Below are positions 52,813 to 61,450 of a DNA stretch of 64,000 bases, one piece after another. The notes beneath the pieces were generated by a model. That model did not search any database, was not told the DNA's origin, and worked only from the letters and a program-made list of their open reading frames with translations. Both the position numbers and the translations under genes were made by a program. How positions within the stretch are numbered: position 1 is the stretch's first letter; each line of letters begins with the position of its first letter. The stretch comes from Promicromonospora panici (GTDB lineage Bacteria > Actinomycetota > Actinomycetes > Actinomycetales > Cellulomonadaceae): positions 62,001 through 126,000 of the forward strand of contig NZ_UWYY01000002.1 in the NCBI RefSeq assembly GCF_900608595.1, in the 5' to 3' direction.

Positions 52813-53862
52813 GTGCACACGGAACCCGCCACGCCTGGCCTCGCGGAACCACACTTCGGCGGCACGGCCGCAACGCAGGCAGTACCCGGGCCCGGCGCGC
52901 TCGACGAGCTGGTGGAGACGATGGCTCGGGTCCGCGGAGCCGTCGAGTCGGTGGTGACCGGCAGGCCTGGACTGGCCGACATCACGCTCGCCGTCCTGCT
53001 GGCCGAGGGCCACCTGCTCGTCGAGGACGTCCCCGGTGTCGGCAAGACGACGCTCGCCAAGGCGATCGCCCGCAGCATCGACTGTCACGTGGGCCGCATC
53101 CAGTTCACGCCCGACCTGCTGCCCAGCGACCTCACCGGCGTCAACATCTTCCGCACCGGCAGCCACGAGTTCGAGTTCCGGCCCGGTCCGGTGTTCAGCA
53201 ACATCGTGATCGGCGACGAGATCAACCGCGCGTCCCCCAAGACGCAGTCCGCTCTGCTGGAGTGCATGGAGGAGGGCCAGACCACGGTCGACGGCACCAC
53301 CCACCAGCTCCCCAAGCCGTTCCTCGTGGTCGCCACGCAGAACCCGGTGGAGATGGAGGGCACCTACCCGCTGCCTGAGGCGCAGCGGGACCGGTTCATG
53401 GCCCGCATCACCGTGGGGTACCCGGACACGGACGCCGAGATCCTCATGCTCGACCGGCAGGAGGCGAGCACTCCGCTGGCGCACCTGAAGGCCGTCACCG
53501 ACGGGCAGTCGATGCTGCGGTTCTCGCAGCTGGCGCGCTCGCTGTACGCGTCGTCGTCGGTCAAGCGGTACGTGGTGGGGCTGGTCGGCGCGACGCGCGA
53601 GCACCCCGGCCTGCGGTTGGGCGCCTCGCCCCGCGCGTCGCTGCAGCTCCTGCGCGCCGCGAAGGCGATAGCGGCCATGGCGGGCCGCGACCACGTGCTG
53701 CCCGACGACATCCAGCGGCTCGCCCGGCCCGTCCTGGCCCACCGCCTGATCCTCACGACCGAGGCCCGGCTCAGCGGCGTCACCCCCGAGACCCTCGTGG
53801 ACGAGATCGTGCAGCGCACGCCCGTCCCGGCGCTCGAGCCCGCCGACCGGCGCCAGTACTGA
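52813..53862 (+). CDS. MoxR-family AAA+ ATPase
   Basis: 349-aa AAA+ ATPase, probably a chaperone for the DUF58 protein encoded behind it. Walker A EDVPGVGKTTLAKAIA, the MoxR FTPDLLPSDLTGVNIF, Walker B IGDEINRASPKTQSALLECMEE, sensor 1 ATQNPVEMEGTYPLPEAQRDRF and sensor 2 GASPRASLQLLRAA are intact. The GTG start has GGAGG about 9 nt upstream. It is the first gene of a moxR-DUF58-transglutaminase operon often found next to dcw genes in actinobacteria. Confidence 0.95.
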   Translation: MHTEPATPGLAEPHFGGTAATQAVPGPGALDELVETMARVRGAVESVVTGRPGLADITLAVLLAEGHLLVEDVPGVGKTTLAKAIARSIDCHVGRIQFTPDLLPSDLTGVNIFRTGSHEFEFRPGPVFSNIVIGDEINRASPKTQSALLECMEEGQTTVDGTTHQLPKPFLVVATQNPVEMEGTYPLPEAQRDRFMARITVGYPDTDAEILMLDRQEASTPLAHLKAVTDGQSMLRFSQLARSLYASSSVKRYVVGLVGATREHPGLRLGASPRASLQLLRAAKAIAAMAGRDHVLPDDIQRLARPVLAHRLILTTEARLSGVTPETLVDEIVQRTPVPALEPADRRQY

Positions 53863-53882
53863 GCGGCCAGGGCGACGAGCAC

Positions 53883-55196
53883 ATGAGGTGGCGTGACACG
53901 CTCGCACGGATCAGCCGGGTCCGGCTGACGCCCCGTGGCATCGGAGCCGTCTGCCTGGGCGGCACGTTGGTGCCGCTCGGGCTCGCGCTCACCCTGCCCG
54001 ACCTCGTCGGGCTGGGTGCGGCGGCTCTGCTCGTGGTGGCGGTGGCCTGGGTGGCCATCGGGACCCAGCGGCTCGAGTCCGGGCGCGGCGCCCTGCGCGT
54101 GACGCGGGCCGTGGCTCCGAACCCGGTGGTCCGCGACCGGACGGCGGACGTCAGCCTCCTGGTCGCCGCCCACCAGCCCAGCGGCGCCGCGTACGAACGC
54201 CTGTCCCGGCTGCGGCTGTCCGAACAGGCGGCCCACGAGCTCGCCGGCCACCAGGGCATCCGGGCGCGCGTCTCGGCGCGGGCAGACCGGATCACCGTGC
54301 ACTACTCGCTGACCCCGACGCGGCGCGGCCGATGGTCGCTCGGCCCGCTGCTGACCACCCGGACCGACGTGTTCGGCCTGGTCCGCGCCACCCAGCCGCT
54401 GGGCGCCGCTACGCACGTGCCCGTGTGGCCGCGCACCGTCGAGCTCGCCGTCCGCACGCGGTCGGTGGGCGACGTCGACCACTCGGCCACCGGCGCGCGC
54501 CTGCAGTCGAGCGACGACTCCGTGCTGCGCGAGTACGTCGCGGGCGACGACCCGCGCCGTGTCCACTGGGCGAGCGCCGCCCGGCGGGGCCAGCTCATGG
54601 TCCGCGCCGACGAGAGCGCGGGCGTGCGCCCCGTCACGGTCCTGCTGGACCGCTCGCTGCTGCCGCACTGGCAGGACGCCGGTGGCCTGCGCCGCCCCGC
54701 GGCCGTCGACGACGGCGAGTGGGCGGTCGAGCTCGCGGCTTCGATAGCCACGTCGTTCCTCGAGGCCGGGCACCCGACGCGCCTGCTGCCGACCAGCGTG
54801 GCTCCCACCCTCGAGAGCGTGCGGTTCGCGACCACCCGCGCGAGCCGGTCCGCACTGCTCGACGCCTGCGTCGACATCCGCGGGCACCGTGGCGCCGCCG
54901 AGGGGCATCACGCGACGAGCACCACGGCCCGGGCGCTCCGGCTGGCCCGCACCCCTGGTGAGATCGTCATCGCCGTGCTCGGCCCGCACGACCCGGACGC
55001 CCGGCACAGCCTCGCGGCCCTGGGCGCGGAGGGCACGTGCTGGGCCCTCCTGGTGGCCCCCCGCGGGACCGGCTTCCAGCACGAGCTCGACGAGACCTTC
55101 GCCGAGCTCCGCGCCTCCAGCTGGCACGTCAGCACCACGGAGTCCCGCACCGACCCGGAACGTGCCTGGGCCCTGCTCGCGGAGCGTGCACTGTGA
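53883..55196 (+). CDS. DUF58 membrane protein
   Basis: 437-aa protein: two N-terminal transmembrane segments (GIGAVCLGGTLVPLGLALTL, LVGLGAAALLVVAVAWVAIG), then an extracytoplasmic beta-rich part, and the DUF58 signature LREYVAGDDPRRVHWASAARRGQLMVRADE (about residues 215-245) with a vWA-like tail (PVTVLLDRSLLPHW). The molecular role is unknown; it is always coupled with MoxR. It begins 20 bp after moxR and overlaps the next gene (GTGA). Confidence 0.92.
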   Translation: MRWRDTLARISRVRLTPRGIGAVCLGGTLVPLGLALTLPDLVGLGAAALLVVAVAWVAIGTQRLESGRGALRVTRAVAPNPVVRDRTADVSLLVAAHQPSGAAYERLSRLRLSEQAAHELAGHQGIRARVSARADRITVHYSLTPTRRGRWSLGPLLTTRTDVFGLVRATQPLGAATHVPVWPRTVELAVRTRSVGDVDHSATGARLQSSDDSVLREYVAGDDPRRVHWASAARRGQLMVRADESAGVRPVTVLLDRSLLPHWQDAGGLRRPAAVDDGEWAVELAASIATSFLEAGHPTRLLPTSVAPTLESVRFATTRASRSALLDACVDIRGHRGAAEGHHATSTTARALRLARTPGEIVIAVLGPHDPDARHSLAALGAEGTCWALLVAPRGTGFQHELDETFAELRASSWHVSTTESRTDPERAWALLAERAL

Positions 55197-57484
55197 TCCT
55201 CGCCCACCGCGGACCGCTCGTCCGCACCGTCGCCTCGGCCGTGCTGGTGGTCATCGCCGTCATCGCGTCCATGCACGCGCTGACCCTCGTCATCGACCCC
55301 GGACCGTGGCTCACCGCCGGCACCACCGGCGTCATCCTCGTGTCGGCCACCAGCTGCGTCGTGCGGTACCTGCTGCTCCGCGCCGCCGTCGACCGTGCGG
55401 CCGCCCGCCGGGCGGCGGGCCACGGCGTGAGCGCCGACCGGGCAGCCGACCGCGCCTCGGGCAGCGCCTCGTTCGTCGCGACGGCGGCGGGCGCCGTGGT
55501 CGCCTTCTGGTTCGTCCTCGCCCGCTACGGCGGCCCGGGCCAGCGCTTCGAGCCGTTCGTGGGCCCGGACGCCTTCGACCAGGTCCTCGAACGGTTCCGC
55601 CAGGCCACCGAGACCATGAGCACGCAGGTAGCGCCGGTCGGGCCGGACGAGGCCATCAGCATGGTCGCCGTGGGCGGCACGCTGCTGGTGTTCCTCGTGG
55701 TGGACTCCCTCGCGGGCGCCCGGATGCCCGGGTTCGCGGGGGTGCCGCTGCTGCTCCTGTGGACGCCGCCGCTCACGCTCATCGGCGAGATCCCGTGGCC
55801 CGTCTTCGTCATCAGCGTCACCGCCATGCTCCTGCTGCTCACGGTCGATCCGGTGGGTGTCACGCCCGGCCGGCACCGCGAGTCGGACTCGGCGGCGGTC
55901 CGCCGTGCGCAACGCTTCCGCTCCTGGATCACCGCGGGTACCGCCGTTGCGGTCGCGACGGCGTCGCTCGGCGTCGCGACCGGTATGGCCACGCTGCCCG
56001 CGCTGGCGGGAACCTGGACCCAGCTCATCTCGACGCCGTCCGACACGGTCGAGCTGTCGTCCGAGCTCGACATGCGCCAGCCCCTGAGCGCCCGCTCCAG
56101 CAGCACCGTCCTCACCTACACGATGGCGGACGGCGACCCGGCCGGCCCGCTGCGCGTCATGACCCTCACGGCGTTCGACGGCGTCCAGACGAACCGGAAC
56201 GTGCCCAGCGGCGGTATGACGGACTTCGACTCGTCGACGATCCTGGCGCCCGACGGTGAGGGCGCTGTCGGCGAGGGCCGCCGGATGGACATCGAGATCG
56301 GGCAGCTCACCGGTCCCGAGCTGCCGCTGCCGCTCGAGCCACGTTCGATCGACGTCGGCGGCGACTGGGCCTACGACGCCCTGCGCGACGAGGTGCGCGG
56401 ATCCGAGGGCACGGAGCCCGGAGACACGTACAGCGTCGAGATCATCGACCGTCGCCTCACTCCCGACCTCCTGCGGGCTGTGCCGGCCTCAGGCGACCCC
56501 CGGTCGTCCGGCTACACCCAGGTACCGGAGACCGAGCACCAGGACGACATCGCCGCCTACGCCCGCGAGATCGCCGGCGAAGCTCCCACCCGGTTCGACG
56601 CGGCCGTCGCACTGCAGAACCACCTGCGGGCGGGTCAGGGGTTCGTGTACAACCCGGACGCCGACTACCGGGGCTCGTCCGACACCGTCTGGGAATTCCT
56701 GGAGAACAAGGAGGGGTACTGCACGCAGTACGCCCTGTCGATGATGGTCATGGCCCGCAGCCTCGGCATCCCCGCCCGCATCGGCATCGGCTGGCTGCCC
56801 GGCAGGCCCGACGGACAGGACGGTTTCCGGGTCACCGGCCAGGACTCGCACGCCTGGCCCGAGATCTACTTCCCGACCGTGGGCTGGGTCCGATTCGAGC
56901 CGACGCCGCAGGTCCAGACGGGCCCGCTGCCCTCGTACGCGAACCCGGGCATCGGCAGCGCCCCGAGTTCCTTCCCCACGCCCTCCCGGGCCAACGAGGT
57001 CCCCACGCGGCAGCCGACCCAGGCTCCCCAGCAGACTGACCCGGGGGCCACGGCGAACAGCTCGACCGGCAACGAGGTGTCCGACCGGACGCTACCCGGA
57101 TGGGCCTGGGTGGTGGCGGTCATCGTCGCCCTCTGTGTGCTCGGCGGCGCCGCATGGCTGCTGATGCGACGGCGCACGGAGGCGGAGGTGCTCGACCCGG
57201 AGCGGGCCTGGTCCCGCGTCCTGGCGCTGCTCGCCGAGCAGGACGTGCGGCTGGGCCCGTCGGTCACCCTGCGCCGCGCGCCGGAGTTCATCGCGGACGA
57301 GGTGCGCACACGTACGGGCACACCCCTGCCCGACGACGTCGCCGAACGCCTCGCCGCCCTGGCCGACGCCGCCGAGGAGGAGCGTTATGCCCGCCGCCCG
57401 GTGTCCCCCACGACCGCGGAGCTGGAGGAGCTCACCTCGACGGTGACCGCCGAGCTGACCGAGGTGCTCACCCGCAAGCCCTGA
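55193..57484 (+). CDS. membrane transglutaminase-like protein (DUF3488/TgpA-type)
   Basis: 763-aa protein. About six N-terminal transmembrane helices, then an extracytoplasmic region with a transglutaminase-like domain: NKEGYCTQYALSMMVMARSLGIPARIGIGWLPG has the catalytic Cys, and GQDSHAWPEIYFPTVGWVRFEPTP the His and Asp. A Pro/Thr/Gln-rich stretch and one further helix (WAWVVAVIVALCVLGGAAWLLM) lead to a cytoplasmic DUF4129-like tail (TRTGTPLPDDVAERLAALADAAEEERYAR). GTG 55193 overlaps the DUF58 stop. It may act as an envelope protease or cross-linker. The triad MoxR-DUF58-transglutaminase is a conserved envelope module of unknown substrate. Confidence 0.93.
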   Translation: MILAHRGPLVRTVASAVLVVIAVIASMHALTLVIDPGPWLTAGTTGVILVSATSCVVRYLLLRAAVDRAAARRAAGHGVSADRAADRASGSASFVATAAGAVVAFWFVLARYGGPGQRFEPFVGPDAFDQVLERFRQATETMSTQVAPVGPDEAISMVAVGGTLLVFLVVDSLAGARMPGFAGVPLLLLWTPPLTLIGEIPWPVFVISVTAMLLLLTVDPVGVTPGRHRESDSAAVRRAQRFRSWITAGTAVAVATASLGVATGMATLPALAGTWTQLISTPSDTVELSSELDMRQPLSARSSSTVLTYTMADGDPAGPLRVMTLTAFDGVQTNRNVPSGGMTDFDSSTILAPDGEGAVGEGRRMDIEIGQLTGPELPLPLEPRSIDVGGDWAYDALRDEVRGSEGTEPGDTYSVEIIDRRLTPDLLRAVPASGDPRSSGYTQVPETEHQDDIAAYAREIAGEAPTRFDAAVALQNHLRAGQGFVYNPDADYRGSSDTVWEFLENKEGYCTQYALSMMVMARSLGIPARIGIGWLPGRPDGQDGFRVTGQDSHAWPEIYFPTVGWVRFEPTPQVQTGPLPSYANPGIGSAPSSFPTPSRANEVPTRQPTQAPQQTDPGATANSSTGNEVSDRTLPGWAWVVAVIVALCVLGGAAWLLMRRRTEAEVLDPERAWSRVLALLAEQDVRLGPSVTLRRAPEFIADEVRTRTGTPLPDDVAERLAALADAAEEERYARRPVSPTTAELEELTSTVTAELTEVLTRKP

Positions 57485-57514
57485 CCGGCCTCGTTGAGTG
57501 CTGGGGTCGGGATA

Positions 57515-57552
57515 GACAGGAGCCGGGCCCCAGGTGGGGCCCGGCTCCTGTC
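57515..57552 (+). terminator. strong hairpin terminator of the moxR operon
   Basis: Perfect 17-bp stem (left arm GACAGGAGCCGGGCCCC, AGGT loop), 31 bp behind the transglutaminase stop. Confidence 0.85.
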
Positions 57553-57596
57553 GTGTGCTGTGCCAGTCACACAAGCTGTGCCTGTCACGCACATGT

Positions 57597-57624
57597 CCTG
57601 ATGGTCCCGTCAGGGACCATCAGG
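57597..57624 (-). terminator. hairpin terminator of the DUF3040 gene
   Basis: Perfect 12-bp stem CCTGATGGTCCC / GGGACCATCAGG with a GTCA loop, 15 bp behind the stop of the minus-strand gene. Confidence 0.8.
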
Positions 57625-57638
57625 AGAAGGCCGGTCGG

Positions 57639-58067
57639 CTAGCGACCGCCCTGATTACGCCGGTTCTCCCAGCGCTCTTCGAGACGGGCGAGGAAGCCGC
57701 CTGAGCGACCGCCCCCACCCTGCCGCTTGCGGGGCTTACCTGCTTTTCCCTGTGGCGGTTGGACCGTGCCGTCTTCTCCGACGACGCCGACCGGACCCTC
57801 CTGCTGCTTCTTGCGCGGTCCGAGGAACGCGAAGACCACGCCCGCGAACATCAGCACGAAGCCGATGGCCCCGAGCCAGGTGCGCGATGTCGCCGCACCG
57901 ACGACAAGAAGGAGCAGACCGACGACAACGCCGGCCCCGGACAGCACATATCGGAGCGCGTTACCACGGCCCGTGGACTGGAGCGTATTCGCCAGCCGCG
58001 GGTCGTCTGACGTCAGAGCACGCTCCATCTGCTCCAGCACCCGCTGCTCGTACTCGGACAGAGGCAT
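57639..58067 (-). CDS. DUF3040 membrane protein
   Basis: 142-aa actinobacterial membrane protein of unknown function. The family start MPLSEYEQRVLEQMERALTSDDPRLANTL is exact, followed by two transmembrane helices (LSGAGVVVGLLLLVVGAA, LGAIGFVLMFAGVVFAFLG) and a basic Gly/Arg-rich tail. ATG 58067 with GGGGG 6 nt upstream. In other actinobacteria DUF3040 genes also lie between division genes and dinB. Confidence 0.93.
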   Translation of the reverse strand: MPLSEYEQRVLEQMERALTSDDPRLANTLQSTGRGNALRYVLSGAGVVVGLLLLVVGAATSRTWLGAIGFVLMFAGVVFAFLGPRKKQQEGPVGVVGEDGTVQPPQGKAGKPRKRQGGGGRSGGFLARLEERWENRRNQGGR

Positions 58068-58173
58068 CGAGACCCCCGGATCTCGCAAAGGAACAGTGTC
58101 CCTTCCAGGATAGGACGACCCGGCCGTCGTTGGTAGTCGACATCCCGGGCATACCAGCGACTATAGGGGCAGA

Positions 58174-59415
58174 TCAGTAATGATGCGTGCTGTTCTTGTG
58201 ATGTACACCCAGGTCGATCGCCGTTTTTCCAAACTTCTCCCGCACCGCGTCGAGCGCCAGTTCCGCCTCCCGCTGCGCCCCGGAGCGCGGATCGACCGAC
58301 TCCTCGAGCGTCGGCTGCTGCACGGATCCGTCTCGTTGCTGGAGATTTTCGGCCCGCACACCCACCAGCCGCACCGGCAGGCCACCCAGATCGACGCCCG
58401 CGACGAGGTCGCGAGCCACGAGATAGATGTCCCGTGCTACGTCGGTCGAGTCCTCCAGTGTTCGCGATCGGGTGAACGTGACGAAGTCGCTGGAACGCAC
58501 CTTCACCGACACCGTCCGCGCCATCACGCCCTGAAGCCGCATCCGGGCCGCCACCCGGTCGGACAGCTCCAGCACTCGCCGGCTCACCGCCATGGTGTCG
58601 TCCTGGTCCGTGCCGAAGGTTGTCTCAGCACCGATGCTGTGCTCACGGTGCTCGGGCACCACGGGGCGCGGGTCGCGGCCCCAGGCGAGATCGTGCAGGT
58701 GGGCGCCGCTGACCCGCCCGACGGCGGTCTGCAGGCTCGCCAGGTCGGTGTGCGCGAGCTCCGCGACCGTGGTGATGCCCCACGCGGCGAGCGACTTCTC
58801 CGTCTTCTCCCCCACGCCCCACAGGGCTCCGACGGGCAGCGTGTGCAGAAAGTCCACGGTGGCCTGGACCGGTACCAGCATCAGCCCGTCGGGCTTGGAG
58901 TGGGTCGAGGCCAGCTTCGCCACGAACTTGTTCCGCGCGATACCGACCGACGCCGTCACCCCGTGCTCGTCCTCGATCCGGCGGCGCAGCTCGGCCCCGA
59001 TCGCCGTCGGCGGGCCCAGCCGCCGTCGGGCGCCGCTCACGTCCAGGAACGCCTCGTCCACGCTGATCTGCTCCACGAGCGGCGTGACCTCCTGGAGCAT
59101 GCCCATGACCGACCGGGACACGTCGCGGTACAGGTCGTGGTCGGGCCGGATCACGGTGGCCTGCGGACACAGCAGGCGCGCCCGCGTCATCGGCATCGCG
59201 GACCGCACGCCGAACGCACGCGCCTCGTAGGTGGCCGCCAGCACCACCCCCCGCTCCTGCCCGCCGACGATCACCGGCAGGCCGCGCAGCTCCGGCCGCC
59301 GGGCCAGCTCGCAGGACGCGAAGAACGCGTCCATGTCCAGGTGCAGCACCGAGCAGCCGGACTCGTCCGACCCCCAGTCCCGTCTCGCCGCCGCTGACCG
59401 CGGCCCCTTGCTCAC
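58174..59415 (-). CDS. dinB: DNA polymerase IV (Y-family)
   Basis: 413-aa translesion polymerase. Catalytic Asp27 and Asp29 lie in LHLDMDAFFASCE, and SVDEAFLDVSG holds the third acidic pair; YEARAFGVRSAMP (fingers), GIARNKFVAKLAS and the helix-hairpin-helix region LWGVGEKTEKSLAAWGITTVAEL follow, then the little-finger domain. The GTG at 59415 has GGAG about 8 nt upstream; the frame is open to 59472. There is no clear QL(S/D)LF clamp motif; VQQPTLEE lies where one would be expected. It lies 84 bp downstream of the HEPN gene and its LexA box, so it is probably SOS-inducible. Confidence 0.95.
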   Translation of the reverse strand: MSKGPRSAAARRDWGSDESGCSVLHLDMDAFFASCELARRPELRGLPVIVGGQERGVVLAATYEARAFGVRSAMPMTRARLLCPQATVIRPDHDLYRDVSRSVMGMLQEVTPLVEQISVDEAFLDVSGARRRLGPPTAIGAELRRRIEDEHGVTASVGIARNKFVAKLASTHSKPDGLMLVPVQATVDFLHTLPVGALWGVGEKTEKSLAAWGITTVAELAHTDLASLQTAVGRVSGAHLHDLAWGRDPRPVVPEHREHSIGAETTFGTDQDDTMAVSRRVLELSDRVAARMRLQGVMARTVSVKVRSSDFVTFTRSRTLEDSTDVARDIYLVARDLVAGVDLGGLPVRLVGVRAENLQQRDGSVQQPTLEESVDPRSGAQREAELALDAVREKFGKTAIDLGVHHKNSTHHY

Positions 59416-59499
59416 GAACGTGCTCCGTTCTTGCTGTTGTTCGGTACTGCGGGTGTCACGCGGCCGAGGCACCCCTCGCCCCAGCCGCGCGGACGCCGG

Positions 59500-59976
59500 T
59501 CACGACGCCTCGGGCACCAGCGTCAGTCGCTGCGCCGAGAACCCCGCGTCCGGGTCAACGAGCATCGCCACCTCGTCCCGGAAATCCTCGGCGCAGGCGA
59601 GCAGCTCGTCCGCCCGCGCGGGCTCCACCTGCTCCGGGCGGCCCGCATCGACCGCGGCCCGCAGGGGCGCGCCGGCCGCGAAGTACCCGGACCAGGCTGC
59701 CAGGTCCGGCTCCGCGTGCGCGAGCATGTCCCACACGGTGCGTGCGCCCGAACGCGCCGACGGACGCCCGCGCAGCGCCACCACGGCAGCCGCAGAGCGG
59801 ATCGCCGCGAGATGCGCGTGCACGAACCGGTCCCCCGGATCGGCCGACCGCGCCGCCTCGGCCAGCTCGGCGTCCGCCTTGCGCAGCAGAGCGCTGACAC
59901 CCGGCGGGACGGCGCGCGGCACGAGCATGCGCGCTGAGACCACGTCACGCGCGCCCTGAGAATGCATGGTGCCCAT
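59500..59976 (-). CDS. SAV_6107-type HEPN-domain protein
   Basis: 158-aa helical protein matching the actinobacterial SAV_6107 HEPN family (ARMLVPRAVPPGVSALLRKADAELAEAARSADPGDRFVHAHLAAIRSAAAVVALRGRP, then TVWDMLAHAEPDLAAWSGYFAAGA). HEPN proteins are often RNases or nucleotide-binding partners; the RxxxxH catalytic motif is not evident here, so RNase activity is doubtful. ATG 59976 has GGAGG 6 nt upstream. The family recurrently neighbours dinB. A LexA box lies 36 bp upstream, so it is likely part of the SOS response. Confidence 0.85.
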   Translation of the reverse strand: MGTMHSQGARDVVSARMLVPRAVPPGVSALLRKADAELAEAARSADPGDRFVHAHLAAIRSAAAVVALRGRPSARSGARTVWDMLAHAEPDLAAWSGYFAAGAPLRAAVDAGRPEQVEPARADELLACAEDFRDEVAMLVDPDAGFSAQRLTLVPEAS

Positions 59977-60011
59977 CTCGAACCTCCGATCGAACCCCTT
60001 GTGCGACACTA

Positions 60012-60027
60012 TCGAACATACGTTCTA
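60012..60027. promoter_or_regulatory. lexA box: LexA (SOS) box
   Basis: TCGAACATACGTTCTA matches the actinobacterial/Gram-positive SOS box (CGAAC-N4-GTTC). It lies between the HEPN gene and the spermidine-synthase-like gene, 36 bp upstream of one start and 42 bp of the other, so it may control both directions. Confidence 0.8.
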
Positions 60028-60068
60028 TCCTGTCAAGCGAACCGCAGGCCCCGGGAGAGACTGTCCTC

Positions 60069-61082
60069 ATGGCCCGCCGTTCCGCCCGACGCCGCCCATC
60101 CTCCTCCGCACCACTGACACTCCCCGCTGAGCTGCCCGTCGGTCCCGTGCCGATCAGCACCGGCACCGCAGAGGTGGTTCGCGACCCGGACTTCCCGCAG
60201 CGAGTGACGCTGCACGTCAACGGCGTGCCGAGCTCCAGCCTCGACCTCGCCGACCCCGGGTTCCTCGACTTCGAGTACATGCAGCAGATGGCCGCCTTCG
60301 TGGCCCTCCTGCCGCCCGGACCGCTCCGAGTACTGCACCTCGGCGCGGCCGGCAGCGCCTTCGCCAGGCACGTGGAGCACGAGCGGCCCGGCTCCCGCCA
60401 GCTCGGCGTCGACCTGGACGCCCGGCTCCTCGAGCTGGTCCGCGAGTGGTTCGCCCTGCCGCGCTCGCCGCTGCTCCGGCTGCGCGCCGACGACGCCGGG
60501 CGCACGCTGGCGTCCGCGCGCGACGCGTCCTACGACGTGGTGGTCCGGGACGTCTTCGCCGGCGACCGCACACCCGCGCACCTCGTGGGCACCGGGTTCG
60601 CCGCCGAGGCCCGCCGCGTGCTCCGCCCCGGCGGCATCCTGCTGGTGAACTGTGCCGACAAGCCGCCGCTGGCCACGGCGCGGCGCGAGGTCGCGAGCCT
60701 GGCGCAGGCTTTCGGGCCGGGCGCCGCGGCGGCGGGCAGGCTCGCCGCCGTCGCCGAGCCCGCGATCCTGAAGGGCCGTCGCTACGGAAACCTGGTCCTC
60801 GCGGCCGTCCGTGAGCTGCCCGAGGATGCCCCCGAGGAGGCCCCGGCGGACGATCAGCGGGGCGACGGGCCGGAAGACCCGCGGGACACCCCTCAGGGCG
60901 CCACAGGAGCCCCCATGGGGCACGACGCCGCCGTCGGGCAGCCCGACCTGCGGGACGCCCGCCTGGGGCGCGCCCTGCGCACGCTCGCGGTGCCCGCCAC
61001 CCTCCTCGCGGGCGAGGACGCCGCGGCGTTCGCCGGCACCGCGGCGCCGCTGGAGACCCCAGCCCCGGACGCGCCGAAGTAG
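60069..61082 (+). CDS. spermidine-synthase-like protein
   Basis: 337-aa protein with the spermidine/polyamine aminopropyltransferase Rossmann fold: EYMQQMAAFVALLPPGPLRVLHLGAAG, GVDLDARLLELVREWF, and the catalytic-Asp region YDVVVRDVFAGDRTPAHLVG, then RVLRPGGILLVNCADKP. The conserved Asp is kept, but the N-terminal beta-domain is shortened, as in the many orphan actinobacterial members whose substrate is unknown. The C-terminal third (about 255-337) is low-complexity and acidic. Its stop codon TAG lies inside the first unit of a repeat array. Divergent from the HEPN gene across the SOS box. Confidence 0.88.
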   Translation: MARRSARRRPSSSAPLTLPAELPVGPVPISTGTAEVVRDPDFPQRVTLHVNGVPSSSLDLADPGFLDFEYMQQMAAFVALLPPGPLRVLHLGAAGSAFARHVEHERPGSRQLGVDLDARLLELVREWFALPRSPLLRLRADDAGRTLASARDASYDVVVRDVFAGDRTPAHLVGTGFAAEARRVLRPGGILLVNCADKPPLATARREVASLAQAFGPGAAAAGRLAAVAEPAILKGRRYGNLVLAAVRELPEDAPEEAPADDQRGDGPEDPRDTPQGATGAPMGHDAAVGQPDLRDARLGRALRTLAVPATLLAGEDAAAFAGTAAPLETPAPDAPK

Positions 61083-61182
61083 AACTGTGGCGAAGTAGGA
61101 CTGTGGCTTCGCGCTCAGGTTCTACTTCGCCACAGTTCTACTTCGCCACAGTTCTACTTCGCCAGAGTTCTACTTCGGCGCC
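61072..61182. repeat. composite inverted/tandem repeat of a 16-bp unit
   Basis: Two direct copies of GAAGTAGAACTGTGGC (61077-61108, second copy with one change), an 11-nt centre, then three and a half copies of the reverse complement GTTCTACTTCGCCACA. Outer edges GCGCCGAAGTAGAAC and GTTCTACTTCGGCGC are inverted, so the whole forms one long hairpin of about 110 bp. It covers the stop of the preceding gene and lies before the cspA terminator, between convergent genes. Confidence 0.85.
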
Positions 61183-61200
61183 AGAGGGGCGCGGGCACGA

Positions 61201-61230
61201 AAAAGGCCGCCCTCCCGAAGGAGGACGGCC
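61201..61230 (-). terminator. rho-independent terminator of cspA
   Basis: On the minus strand an 11-bp stem (GGCCGTCCTCC / GGAGGGCGGCC, TTCG loop) followed by TTTTTC. It is the only classical U-tract terminator seen in the window. Confidence 0.9.
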
Positions 61231-61246
61231 CTTCTCACGAGCTACC

Positions 61247-61450
61247 TCAGAGCGGCACGACTGCTTCCGCCTGCGGACCCTTGGGGCCCTGCGTGATCTC
61301 GAACTCGACCCGCTGGGCCTCCTCGAGAGACCGGTACCCGTTGGACTGGATCGCGGAGTAGTGCACGAAGACGTCGGCGCCGCCGCCGTCCTGGGCGATG
61401 AACCCGTACCCCTTCTCCGCGTTGAACCACTTCACAGAACCCTGCGCCAT
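61247..61450 (-). CDS. cspA: cold shock protein (CspA family)
   Basis: 67-aa single cold-shock domain, an OB-fold RNA chaperone. [34 protein letters not shown] has both RNP motifs (KGYGFI and VFVHY); the end is [25 protein letters not shown] 61450 is the family start. The long region upstream (to 61640) and an inverted repeat there suggest a structured 5-prime leader. Confidence 0.97.
   Translation of the reverse strand: MAQGSVKWFNAEKGYGFIAQDGGGADVFVHYSAIQSNGYRSLEEAQRVEFEITQGPKGPQAEAVVPL

Noticed and set aside
59500..59976. HEPN RNase toxin
   Set aside because: The catalytic RxxxxH motif is not evident and there is no nucleotidyltransferase (MNT) partner; the dinB link and SOS box suggest another role.
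61072..61182. Possible CRISPR array
   Set aside because: Units are adjacent without spacers, change direction in the middle, and no cas gene is nearby.
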